A stretch of DNA of 64,000 bases from Bemisia tabaci (Eukaryota; Arthropoda; Insecta; Hemiptera; Aleyrodidae). Of this stretch, positions 53,996 to 64,000 are shown piece by piece (position 1 is the first letter of the stretch; each line of letters starts with the position of its first letter). The position numbers and the translations under genes were made by a program. Location: contig NC_092799.1 of assembly GCF_918797505.1 (NCBI RefSeq), positions 13,292,295 through 13,356,294 on the forward strand. The letters are read 5' to 3'. Under the pieces are notes generated by a model. It saw nothing but the letters and a program-made list of their open reading frames with translations, searched no databases and was not told the DNA's origin.

Positions 53996-54085
53996 TCTAC
54001 TGGAGTAATTGGACTATTAGATTTATGGGTTACATCTACTGGAGTAATTGGATTATTGGATTTATAGATTATGTCTACTGGGTGA
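53996..54085. repeat. ~40-bp tandem repeat, about two units
   Basis: CATCTACTGGAGTAATTGGA and TTAGATTTATGGGTT/TTGGATTTATAGATT repeat directly, then decay into GTCTACTGGGTGATTACTGG. Confidence 0.75.
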
Positions 54086-54422
54086 TTACTGGAGTAAATC
54101 TACCGGAGCAGCACTGAACTTCAAGTTTATCCAAGCCACCTTTCGACAGATTTCCAGTTAAGAGTGTCAGAGCGCATCTAAAATTCAAGTCTAGTTATTT
54201 GATTTATGATAAAGCGCGAAGCTGACGCAGACGACATGGTCGAACACTTGCAGAAAATGCTAACATCACATCTGAATGATTAGTGTCAATGCAAAACGAA
54301 TGGCAATCATACAATATCATCAACTCACACCTGTTAGAGTAGATGGGATCAACTCATTACAATTACCGCCTATCCAAGGAACATAGAAAAAAGTGCCTCC
54401 GAAGTTTTATGCAACAGTCTAA

Positions 54423-54710
54423 TTACCCGTTGATTTGCTCCTCGGTCAACCACGTAGTTCCCTTCAGCTTCACCGCGCATAACTCAGCGTAAGCGCGAAA
54501 AAATTTCGCACCCGCGAACCGCCTCTTAATCTTCACGGACCAATTTGTTCCATCATATTTTTCGCCCGGAATTAAGCTCGCCCGGTGTTCAAATTTCCGA
54601 TTCCTTTTTCCGGGTGCCAAATTGCGTAATTTATTTCGAGAGCCATGATTACAGAAAAAAAACTCATAAAAAGACGGGTTTACGTCCTTCGTTGATATTA
54701 TTATTACCAC
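54423..54710 (-). other. Unassigned 95-codon open frame
   Basis: Minus strand; the C-terminal half (54423-54600) is GC-richer than its surroundings and reads as mixed, protein-like sequence ending in TTWLTEEQING before TAA. The last codons also overlap a GTAATT donor-like site. No domain recognised; might be an exon or chance. Confidence 0.2.
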
Positions 54711-54862
54711 GGTCTTTTTTGAGAATTTCGTCGGTCTTTTGATGGCGTGCTCCGGCTATATTATTTCTCGGGTTTGGAAGGTTTGTTTAGTTAGATAATA
54801 AAAGTGACATCTTCTCCGGGACTCCAAGGACGGAGCTACTCTCTTCTTTCCGCCCACCGTCT
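54711..54862. other. no feature recognised
   Basis: Short flank with nothing to report. Confidence 0.3.
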
Positions 54863-54985
54863 TGGATGTATTTCTGCCAAACGGAACTATGTGCATTAAG
54901 ACATGAGCCCTGAGACTCATTAGATTATATTTATAACAGGGCTCACGTCATAAAGCACATAGTTCCATTTGGCAGAAATGCGTCC
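54863..54985. mobile_element. MITE, family N
   Basis: TTGGATGTATTTCTGCCAAAC on the left; TTTGGCAGAAATGCGTCC on the right; CATGAGCCCT/AGGGCTCA inside. Same as 15993-16124. Confidence 0.75.
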
Positions 54986-55996
54986 TCTTGTCAGTCACCT
55001 CGTCACGGTCCCGCAGGTTTTCAGGGTTCGTGTTTCACTCTCCACGCCGGCTTCAGACCCCTCGTGAAATTTGAGAAACAGGAAGGCGTTTCCTCAGATT
55101 GTTTTGCTAATTCACTTTATAAGACGTAAAATGTATGATTCGCGGAGGTAGATCCCCAAGTATGGATGTGAGTAGAAAAACAAGGGGGAAAACGGGAAAC
55201 AAGGCTGAAATACACAATTAATAAGAAACCAAGACGTTTCGACTCAAAACAACAACATTTTTTATCGGTTCACTCGATGCTTATGGAGCGATATCATTTT
55301 TTTTGTCGAGTAGATAAATATTCGCGCTCCTCAGTGTGTTTTTTGCCTATGTGGCGAAATTGAAGGCGAAATAAGTACGCGAAATGGGTGGGCAAAATCT
55401 GTTGTTAGGTTAACGCTTGATCGAGAAAAACGAATTTTAATATTTTCATCCGATGTATTACACTCTAGCGCTCAAAATATAGCACACAGACGTTGGAAGT
55501 TCCTACGACTGGGTCATCGAATCCTTCCATCTACATAGAGGTAACACAATCCATGTCATGCCACTGCGAGCCCACAGTGTGCCTCTCTATATTGGCGAAC
55601 ATGAACAGTAGTGAAGTAAGGATGCTAGTCTTCGGAGAAAGCATCTTCATTTCTTCGTATGCAAAAGAGAGGAAAAGGAGAACTAACGAAGGTGTGATGT
55701 CGGAGGAAATGAAAGGAAAGGCAAAAATGAAGCAAAATTCCAAATAAAAATTGAGAGAGTTTAGTGCTATAAACGAATCTGCAAATGTGTCCGAGATCCA
55801 GGGGCATACAAGGGATCCATGTGTCCATGATTTTGTTTAATGTGTTGCGAAATTGATTTGAGAACCCCATACGCGGAGGTTTGAGGGACACCCTGAAACT
55901 GAAGAAGTATTCCCAGGAAAAGACCCACAAAAATTATAGGAATCTAGAAAATCTCTTGTTTGACATTTTAAGTATATTCAGTACTTTCCTTCACCA

Positions 55997-55997
<1 letters not shown>
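54986..55997. other. no gene recognised
   Basis: Overlapping 84-101-codon frames on both strands at 55490-55930 have no recognisable content. Confidence 0.4.

Positions 55998-56045
<48 letters not shown>
55998..56045. repeat. A48 homopolymer
   Basis: 48 consecutive A residues; a possible retroposition tail but no accompanying element or duplication recognised. Confidence 0.85.
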
Positions 56046-56046
<1 letters not shown>

Positions 56047-56161
56047 GGTATAAATGTGGCCCCCAGCTGTATGTGACAAGGTGAGGTGGTAAAACTAAAG
56101 CGTGTGCTCTCTGTGCGTGGACTCAAAACGTCATAGACGCTTCCACCCTCATTCTTGTATT

Positions 56162-56414
56162 CTGCCGTACTAAGGAAGAACGCCGTATGAACTATCGAGA
56201 GTGGCTACATTTCCCTCAATAAAATGTTCATTTTTGAAGAAAGTTATGAATATTTTTCCTTCGAATTTTCAGGAACTTTAGGTGAAATTGCGAGCAAAAT
56301 CATCTGAAAAATTGGAGCGAAAATATTCATAAGTTTTCCAGAAAATGTGTGTTTTATCAAAGGAAATTTGGCAGCGCTAGAAGGTTCATACGTCGTTTTT
56401 CCTTAGCACGACTG
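56162..56414. mobile_element. MITE, family A, with TATT duplication
   Basis: Left CTGCCGTACTAAGGAAGAAC, right CCTTAGCACGACTG, flanked by TATT (56158-56161, 56415-56418). Confidence 0.8.
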
Positions 56415-56549
56415 TATTGATGCTCATTAGAGCTCAAAAATTTGACATTTTTGAACTTTCCGACCTTGCCTTCCCCGCAAAACAGTGTGAACCCAGCACT
56501 GGTTTACCATCTTGTTACTTTTCGTTACTTTGTTTCCTGAAAATAAAAT

Positions 56550-57054
56550 TGAGATGTTGCATGTGTGAGGGATTTGCGATTTGACCATTGATTCTTATAT
56601 AAAAGTTCGCGAGAAACACGATGGTGCCACTGGTTTTCTCTGAAATCATCTCCCAAGCTCAAAAAAAGCTCTCAAAGTGAGGCCAAAATGGAGGGGATAT
56701 CCCACCCTACCCTGAGAGTCCACCTCTACACCAAAACAAACTCTCCATGCAAAGATAGAGAGCAAATACATTAGCAGAGATGCCGTGTTTTCAGTTTTGG
56801 AATCCCCGAATAAAGTGGCAGCCCTGTCAATGTATTTGCTCCCTATCTTTGCATGGAGAGTTTGTTTTGGTGTAGGGGTGGACTCTCAGGGTAGGGTGGG
56901 ATATCCGCTCCATTTTGGCCTCACTTTGAGAGCTTTTTTTGAGCTTGGGAGATGATTTCAGAGAAAACCAGTGGCACCATCGTGTTTCTCGCGAACTTTT
57001 ACATAAGAATCAATGGTCAAATTGCAAATCCCTCACACATGCAACATCTCCATT
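56550..57054. mobile_element. Large foldback element, family M
   Basis: Second copy of the 34515-35023 element, with the same ~220-bp arms and the same central TTTCAGTTTTGGAATCCC-type loop. About 505 bp. Confidence 0.8.
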
Positions 57055-57890
57055 GAGCTTAAAGTATGATTCGTGGTCGCTTTGATTTAGTTGGCAACGT
57101 GGGATTGCGCGATAGGGCCCCCGATTAAATAAGGGAAGCAGGCAGTGGTGAGCGCAGAGCGGGAGCGGGACGCGCAGTTACATTTCACTTTTCGATCGAG
57201 CCATCGAGATAGTGCCAAGTGACGACGACTGACGATGTTACGCGCCAAGGCATGAGATGAGATGGAAATCAAAATGTTGGCGAGTCAACGTGTAATTATC
57301 ATCGTATTGTTCTTCGATCGAAGGAAGCTGCACTACTGCGCTAGTACTGCGAAATTCCATTATAGGTCAAATAATGAATACCGACGTCCCGGTACTACCT
57401 CATCCCCCCCACCCCCTGCAATATTCTCGTTACTATATCGCTGGCATAGTAGAGTGCAGGGAGAGTATGGCCTGGTCTCTGTAGGGTCCACTTCTGATTG
57501 GATCATCCATCTCAGGCTCAATGGAGCTCTTAGGATAAGGGAGATTGTTCATAGGAATCGATGTACGAAGAATTGCACACTTTTCAGGCCGTCAGGAAAA
57601 CACGCGTGGCATGGAGCAAAAAACTTCGGATCTTCGCGCGTAATTTTCGTACTTTTTCCGTAGTTCATCGGCGGTTGCAAGGAGGGGGTGTTGGGAGCGT
57701 AGAGGGCGAAGCCCCTCCCCCCCCCACCGTTCTCCTGTAAAAAAGTGGGGGGAAGGGAGGAAAGAAAGGAGGGACGTAGGGACGCTTATATTTGGTAATT
57801 ATTCATGACAAAATTTACTCAAACTGCATGTTGCAGAGGTGCTTTAAAATTTCATCTGCATGGATCCGCCTATGCAGTAGATGCGGACCG
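57055..57890. other. no gene recognised
   Basis: Moderately GC-rich. The 133-codon plus frame (57262-57663) has no recognisable domain. A C/G homopolymer-rich stretch is at 57715-57760. Confidence 0.35.
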
Positions 57891-57904
57891 CCCTCAAAAA
57901 ATCA

Positions 57905-58300
57905 CTACCTCTGAATTTTCCAGATTTTCCGGGCTGGTGGACACCCCGGTTAAACTTGTCCCACTTTTCCTCGCGTACAAGAAAATCGCGAGGGTATGCT
58001 GGGACACTGATACATTTCTAGCAAGAAAATATTGCACTAGGAAACGCTGCATACGGGGTTGCATATGCATACTTTCCAGGCTATCGTGCGAAAAACGCAT
58101 AGCATAAGGCAAAGAATTCCGGACCTTTCTAGCGGAATTTTGGTCTTTTTTTGTTCTTCCCAGGTCGCCCTCAACAAATTTGAATTTACCGGATTTCCCG
58201 AGGTTGTGGTCACCCTAGTTGAACTCGTCCCACTTTTCCCGGCGTGCTCGGAAAGCGAGAAGGTGTGATGGGAAACTGGTGCTTTTCGAGCGGGGAACGA
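57905..58300. repeat. Two diverged ~245-bp repeats
   Basis: GAATTTNCCNGATTTYCCG, GTGG(A)CACCC, TTGTCCCACTTTTCC/TCGTCCCACTTTTCC and GGGA(C/A)ACTG occur in order near 57915 and again near 58180. Confidence 0.55.
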
Positions 58301-58435
58301 GGAGCCGGCGGAGCGGTGACCTGCACGAAGTTCATCCGATCAGATGCAGATGGCGCAATAACGGGGCCTGGGGGGCATGGCAGCCTCTTTGTTTACAACC
58401 TCAACTCCTCCCGTCCCGACTCCCAACTCCCGGCG

Positions 58436-58659
58436 CACAGTGGATCGAGGCAATCAGACATAAAACTTCAGACTCAAGCTCCAAATTTCCATGTTTAAAT
58501 CGTCGCATTTTAAAAACCATGGGGTGTTTTAAGAAGATAATTTAACGAAAAAACCGCTGAAATCACTTGCAGAACTTCACAACTTTGTATAAACGGAGTT
58601 TTAAGCGTTTAAAGTTTCCAAATTTTGTCCGGCATCTCGAATGGATTCGACCCTCTGTG
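58436..58659. mobile_element. MITE, family B, divergent
   Basis: CACAGTGGATCGAGGCAATC on the left, GAATGGATTCGACCCTCTGTG on the right. The inside is diverged but keeps the GTTTAAA/TTTAAAG symmetry. Confidence 0.55.
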
Positions 58660-59236
58660 CGGCGCTGGCTCCTAATCGCACCTCGATGCCGCATCTCCCG
58701 ATTCCCGATTCCCGGGTCCCGATTCCCATCCAACGGAAAGAGTGACGTCACAGGGGCATTCCACCCATCAGCGGCACCGTCCGGCTATCGACTCTAGTTT
58801 GGACCGAGCTTGCAACGTCCCCGAATCCAGTTTCCAGGTTTGGAATTCTTCATAGACTCCTGATCGGAGACTTCTCGTTGGAAATTTTGGAAGTCGTTGG
58901 TGGCCCCGAACTGGAGCACTGCCACGCTGCTAAAACTGAAGCTGAGGGTGCATTCGAGTTTGGTAGTTTGGATACTGGCATCATCACATATTAGAGGTGG
59001 ATCCAGACAGACTCAGAAATTGTTTGAAATTTTAGAGCACCTAATTTGAAGTTCGAGCCAATATAGTCATAAACAATTTCCAAATATGAGCGCTCTTCCT
59101 CCCTCTTTGTTTCTCCATGTTTTCTTCCTCCTTTTTTACATTGGGGCAACTTTGGGGCTCCATGATAGCCGACCAATCAAAGAGCGGCACATTTTTTCTG
59201 TAGTAAAAGGATTGAGATGGCAAAACTCTTCCGTAC
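58660..59236. other. no gene recognised
   Basis: GC-rich at 58670-58760 with CGATTCCCG repeats. Frames under 80 codons. Confidence 0.35.
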
Positions 59237-59262
59237 AGGTACTCAGGTGAGAATGACGGAGA
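59237..59262. repeat. 26-bp direct repeat flanking family L, copy 1
   Basis: Begins AGGTACTCAGGTGAG; identical over 26 bases to 59652-59677. Confidence 0.9.
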
Positions 59263-59263
59263 G

Positions 59264-59651
59264 CACTGAAAACAAAATCTTGGTGTATTTACTAAGAAAA
59301 GGGTAAAATTACCAAGAATTTAGGGTTCTATTTGATCCCAGTTTTTTCTTGGTAAAATTACCATTTATGGAATTGGTATTTATTGAACTTTCTCTGTAAT
59401 TTTACTGGACCTTGGTAAAAACGCCAATATTTTTTATCGACTGTGGTGGAATGACCGAGATAAAATGGAAAAGTTACCGGGAATTGATTACCAATAAAAG
59501 TGGTATTATTACCTGAAAAAACAGTGAAAATACCTGTTTTTAGGTAAGCTTATCAGTCTGTCTAGGTAAAATTACCAATAATTGGTAAAAAAGTGAGATG
59601 GTAAAGGTGCCAACGGACCTTGGTAAAAACACCGAGAATTGTTTTTCAGTG
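59264..59651. mobile_element. Family L element between 26-bp direct repeats
   Basis: CACTGAAAACAAAATC at the left, TTGTTTTTCAGTG at the right, filled with TTGGTAAAATTACC-type inverted motifs. Close copy of 45355-45748. The flanking 26-bp repeat is unusually long for a DNA-transposon duplication. Confidence 0.75.
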
Positions 59652-59677
59652 AGGTACTCAGGTGAGAATGACGGAGA
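59652..59677. repeat. 26-bp direct repeat flanking family L, copy 2
   Basis: Identical to 59237-59262. Confidence 0.9.
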
Positions 59678-60235
59678 CATAAGATCGGATATATCTAGAG
59701 AACTAAATGGAATGGGTCTCTATTGCAGGAGAATAAGCCTGTCTTATACGTTTTGATTCAGCTTAAGCATCGAACTCTTGACGAGACAGAATCGATAGAA
59801 ACAACAATCAGTGGAGAGCTACTGGTCACGAGGTTCCTGACGGCAGCCAAGGCGTAGCCCGGAAAAGTGGCTCAATGCTGCATCTGGCTCTGGCAGGGCC
59901 GACAGTTATTAGGGATAGGTCAAAAGACTCGTGATTTAATGAGCTTGCCTTATAAGTGAGGCGAAGAGGGCGAAATGTGTCAATTATTCAAATGAGCAAC
60001 GAGAAAAACGGTAGGAAATGGGAAGAAAGGTTAAGTAAAATTGCTCCCATTTGCGTCACCCTGGGAGTACACCTAATGTGAGGCAACAATGACGATTAGC
60101 GAAATAACCTCTAAGATACTTCTTGATGTGCTGTTTTTTCTCAACTGTTTTGAACAGTAATTATTTCTGATAATTCTGTGAAGATCATTCCTCGATTTGG
60201 AAAAGTTGGAGGTAAGTGGATAAGTCGCACTGTCT
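59678..60235. other. no gene recognised
   Basis: No frame or repeat of note. Confidence 0.4.
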
Positions 60236-60468
60236 CACAGTAGATCGAGTCAATGGGAGAGGTCGGGCAAAATTAGGAAACTTTGAAGGCTTATAACTCT
60301 TTTTATACAAAACGTTGCGGTTTTGAAAACGGTTCCATTGGTTTCCTCGAGACATCGTCTTTAAGATGCACCCGTCAAAATTTAAAATGTGACCAATCTA
60401 ACAACACAATTTGCAGGTTTAGTAACACATTTCATGTCCGACCTATCTGATTGACTCGATCCACTGTG
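60236..60468. mobile_element. MITE, family B, well preserved
   Basis: CACAGTAGATCGAGTCAATG at the left, TTGACTCGATCCACTGTG at the right, with GAGAGGTCGGGCA/TGTCCGACCT inside. 233 bp. Confidence 0.8.
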
Positions 60469-63229
60469 TGTCGTAGGCTTACATTCAAATACCAGGTATT
60501 TTGTATATACCTAAGCAAGTATTGATCTTTGAAGACCTATGAAGTTCCGCATATTTTTGTAAAAATACGCCTGAATCTTTCAGCACCATGGAAGGAAAAA
60601 TTGATAATAATAACTTCCTCTCAAATACAATTTAAACCTTTCCACAAAATCTTTTCCTGTCGAACTTTGAAATGATCTACTCTTCATGCAGGTAAAAGAA
60701 TTCTGAGGTAGATCTTCACTCAGACCTAAAAATTCAAGAGAATATCATGAAAAAGTTGATCTTTCGAAAAAGGACTTTTCCATAAATATCTTAATAATTC
60801 TCACTTTTAAAATCAGGAAAAATCTCAGCATTGGAATCTAGGATAGTAGAATGAACTATTTAACGAGACGGACGCATTTCGCAAAATGCCTTATTTGATC
60901 ATCAGACCTCGACAGATGAATGTATCATTGCATACACTTTCATGAGACGGGGGGGGGGGGGGGGCCGCTGGAGATCCTGCAGAGGAGGAACGTCCATGCA
61001 TAACGTTAGAGCTATTGATTTGTGAGATTGAATTTATGATTTTCTTTTCACTGAGAAGTTACAAAATATATGAGAACGATGATTTTAGACGTCGCTTAAG
61101 AAAGGTTGTAAATGGCAAATTATGAGTATTGGTAATAAGCGCGTATGAGTTGTTCCGAAAGAGTATGAAATGCTCATCTTCTCATAATCCTCAAAGGAAG
61201 AGAAGAAGGAGAGAAAGAAGGAGAGAAAGAATCAACTGTCCAGTAATTCAAAGATTAGTACGCATGCACCATGCCATAGCACGGCACCTGTGGTAGAACG
61301 TTGCGTGGAATAGCAAATTAACTGCAGCGGCGCGAAGGACGTAAGCGGTGAACAGTGTCCTGATGTGATGTAGGTGGTCATTCTAGTAATAGAAATGAAA
61401 TCTGCAACGAGTAAAAAAATTTGAATGGTTTTTTTTTTTTTTAAAAAAAAAAAGATTTTTTTTTTTATAATGAATAAGTTTTTCAGAAGCAACGGTATTC
61501 CTGATTATGAGTAATTTTTCTTTAAAGAAGTTAATAGAATCGATTACATTGAAGCAAACCTGGAGATCTTACGTGTCAAGGTTTCTGGTATATGCCAATC
61601 TATACTTTGGTCACAGTTTATGCGAGCCTCTTTCATTCATTTTTTACATTTCTCTGAAATGATTTACACTGGCATCAATAGATAGCGAATAAACAGTAAA
61701 ACTCAAAGAATATCCTTATTAATTTGGACATCTTTATTTTTTTACAGAAGATGTAAAGGATGAAAACTTCAGAAAGTCATACGGGTGGAAATGATCACGC
61801 GAAGATTTAACCCATGGAATTTTAGTCCTCAGAGACAAGCTCATGAGCTTAAAGTAGCTTAAATTGCATACGTATAGGAATGAAGGAGATTTCACTTCTT
61901 TCGCGCGCAAATTTGCTTTGCCTAAACGCAAAATCGATTCAAATCAGATGCATTATCTCAGTTCAAATGTTAGTAATAATTTGTCCGCAAATATTGAGAT
62001 AGGCTGCATAGGCTGATAAGCGAACAGATCAGAATTTCAATTTTAGTAAGAATATTTGACTGTTTGTCTAGATATCAGACAACATGTCTGATTTAGCTAT
62101 ATTTGCCTACGAAATGAATGGTATTCGTGTAATTATTTCTGAGCGTGACCTTTGTTTAAATTATCTCGTGGGGCCATAACTCTAAAAAACCGAAGAGCTT
62201 CGGCGATTCCAAGACTGGCTCTTTCTAATTCACGAGAGGTACCATAATGAGATGCAAGTGGTCAAACCTGTCAATTACATTAAGAAGGTTAATCTTCGAA
62301 AAATGTCGCGGCGGGGCAGTTGACACGGAGGTGCCGGCGCGTCTGCAGGGCGTCGCGGCGCCTCGCTTAGGGGATCACAAGTGCATTGCACCCGTTCCAA
62401 AAGCCGGCTCTGGCGAAACTTTCACTTTCAGCCCAAGTTCGTCCTTTTCGCGTGGCGTCATCGTCATCGACACGTTATGGTTGCCAGATAGTTCGGCAAA
62501 ATCACCACTTTTCTCTATTTAAACCTGTATAACTTATATCCAAATTTATAATTGTAATCTTGGCAACCTAGGGCACCAAGAGCGCCGACCGAGAGCCTCG
62601 TGATCAGTTTTCCTAACAGTATTATTTTCAATATAAAATTCACAAAATTTCAGACACCTGCAAATTCTCCATTCCAATTTTAAGGGCGTTCCTGAAAGCA
62701 AATTTTAAAAGGAATCTAATGAAGCAACTGTTAATTATCTAAATTCCGAATTGACGAAGATATGAGCTTCTAAAATTTCTACATCATGTCCGACGACACG
62801 TTTCACCGTGCGTCGTTCCTTTATCGGAACGTGTAGATTACGCCGCCTCTACATCTACATGCTGAACAGGCTGAACCCATTTCTGCACTTAGCACGTTTC
62901 ACTGGTACCCGCCATAAATACCGCTTATAGGAAGGACGCCCGATTTTTGTCCCCGCCGCTGATACTAGTAAATCTTACCCCCGCTCTCTCTCACCCTGCC
63001 TTTCTTCCTTCTTCCTTTATCTTAATTCAAAGTAATGGATATTGCCACCGGACTTGTTGCCAACAACGTTGCAGTGTAGAGGAAAAACGTCATAACAACG
63101 TCAGGACATTGCCAAGTCTCTTTTAATAGCCCGCGGATTTTCTGGAGGACGTGCGTTTTTTAACCTTCGACCTTCCAAGAGGATTTTAATCTTTTTTTGA
63201 TACAAATTATTATTTTTTTCTTCTCCAAA
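60469..63229. other. no gene recognised
   Basis: About 2.8 kb, AT-rich. Contains a G15-type run at 60949-60963, a purine-rich stretch (61197-61230) and an A/T homopolymer hairpin (61428-61470). There is also a GC-rich patch (62310-62410, overlapped by a 91-codon plus frame with no recognisable content) and a fragment matching the 8749 element (62645-62675). At 63071-63130 there is a family A-like left-end fragment (GAGGAAAAACGTC, CATTGCCAAGTCTC). Confidence 0.45.
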
Positions 63230-63360
63230 AACCGATTTGAATGACTTTCTTTAATTTTTCTACACCACAATGGCCATAGTCACATGAAGAAGGGCGGCCA
63301 GCCCGAAGTGGCCAATGTCGAGTAGAAAAATTAAAGTAAAACATTCAAATTGGTTTTTTA
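63230..63360. repeat. Palindromic MITE-like repeat (AATTTTTCTAC arms)
   Basis: ACCGATTTGAATGACTTTCT then TTAATTTTTCTAC is inverted as GTAGAAAAATTAAAGTAAAA then CATTCAAATTGGT, with TGGCCA/GGCCAC symmetry in the centre. About 125 bp. Confidence 0.65.
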
Positions 63361-64000
63361 AAACATTTTAATTTGTATAAAAAAAGTGTTCATAAAGCCG
63401 ATAGAGTTTTAGAAAAATTGTGCAATATGCTACAACATAGATTTTAATCTTGTGTATTTTAAAATTTTGAAGGAAAAATGGTCAACGTTTTGCGATATGG
63501 AAAACTTATTTTTGGCTCGATTATAATAGCGCCTCTCTGCAAAGGGAAAATCAATAAGGAAGATGAAAATTCAGAGGAAGGCCTGATATGAAAAATACTA
63601 AAAAACGGAAGAAGAGAGGACAGGAGAAAAAGTAAAACGAGAATTGGAAGAAGAGGAATAAGAAGAAAACGAGGAGAAGTAAAAGATGAATGAAAAACAA
63701 CTTATAATCGGCCCGAAATGATAATGCAAAATCAACAACTTAAAATGGGACCATGACCGTAAGATAACAAAATAAAACTTGGGATGTTCCGCAGTCTTCA
63801 CAATTGCATTTCCGACCGGAAAATATATAAAAAAAAAAAATTTAAAGAAACTCAACTTATACCAAGCTTCACCGCTGCAAAAGAGGAAGAGCTGAGGTAA
63901 AATAGGAATAAGACAAGAAGGTAAAAGGGGTAAAAAAAACACGGCAATGTAAAAGAAGAGAAAAAAGAGGACAGGTTAAAAAGAAGGGAAACTAAGAAAG
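63361..64000. other. purine-rich, no gene recognised
   Basis: From 63600 to the edge the plus strand is strongly A/G-biased (GAAGAAGAG-type). The 114-codon minus frame is Phe/Ser/Leu-rich for that reason and is not a gene. Confidence 0.5.

Noticed and set aside
57262..57663. 133-codon plus-strand frame
   Set aside because: No recognisable domain, no splice context and ordinary composition; treated as a chance frame.

Overview
The window looks like nuclear DNA of an insect. It is AT-rich and gene-poor. It holds one complete non-LTR retrotransposon (LINE), a decayed Helitron, hAT-type MITEs with target-site duplications, and many short foldback repeats in several copies each. Intron-type splice signals are present, and nothing resembles a bacterial operon. 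The foldback families remind me of whitefly (Bemisia, Hemiptera) sequence; this is an impression from memory, not a search result, so species should be left open.

Region by region. 1-4078: nested foldback repeats. 4079-9952, minus strand: two phase-compatible exons (9787-9952 and 4079-4424) encoding the disordered N-terminal 170 residues of an unidentified protein. They are separated by a 5.4 kb intron, which holds a roughly 500-base pure purine/pyrimidine tract just upstream of the acceptor. 10.6-17.8 kb: hAT MITEs, a Helitron (11599-14365) with a broken PIF1-type helicase, a cluster of foldback repeats, and satellite-like repeats. 17.8-18.4 kb: a 199-codon frame broken by two stop codons, an unidentified pseudogene. 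18.5-25.1 kb: more MITEs and a TCGATCGA-rich minisatellite. 25174-30449, minus strand: an apparently intact LINE with ORF1, ORF2 (endonuclease, reverse transcriptase, RNase H, zinc knuckle), a poly(A) tail and a 12-bp target duplication. 30.5-64 kb: mostly repeats. These include a 1.26 kb palindrome with ~410-bp arms (36948-38210), 358-bp tandem repeats (52111-53000) and a tentative gene start at 36138-36651 (minus).

Only the LINE is a complete coding unit. The host gene at 4.1-10 kb is seen only in its 5' coding part; its remaining exons are not recognised here and probably lie beyond position 1. I found no multi-gene system. The main interest lies in transposon structure, nested insertions, the pyrimidine tract beside a splice acceptor, and the unidentified broken gene near 18 kb.
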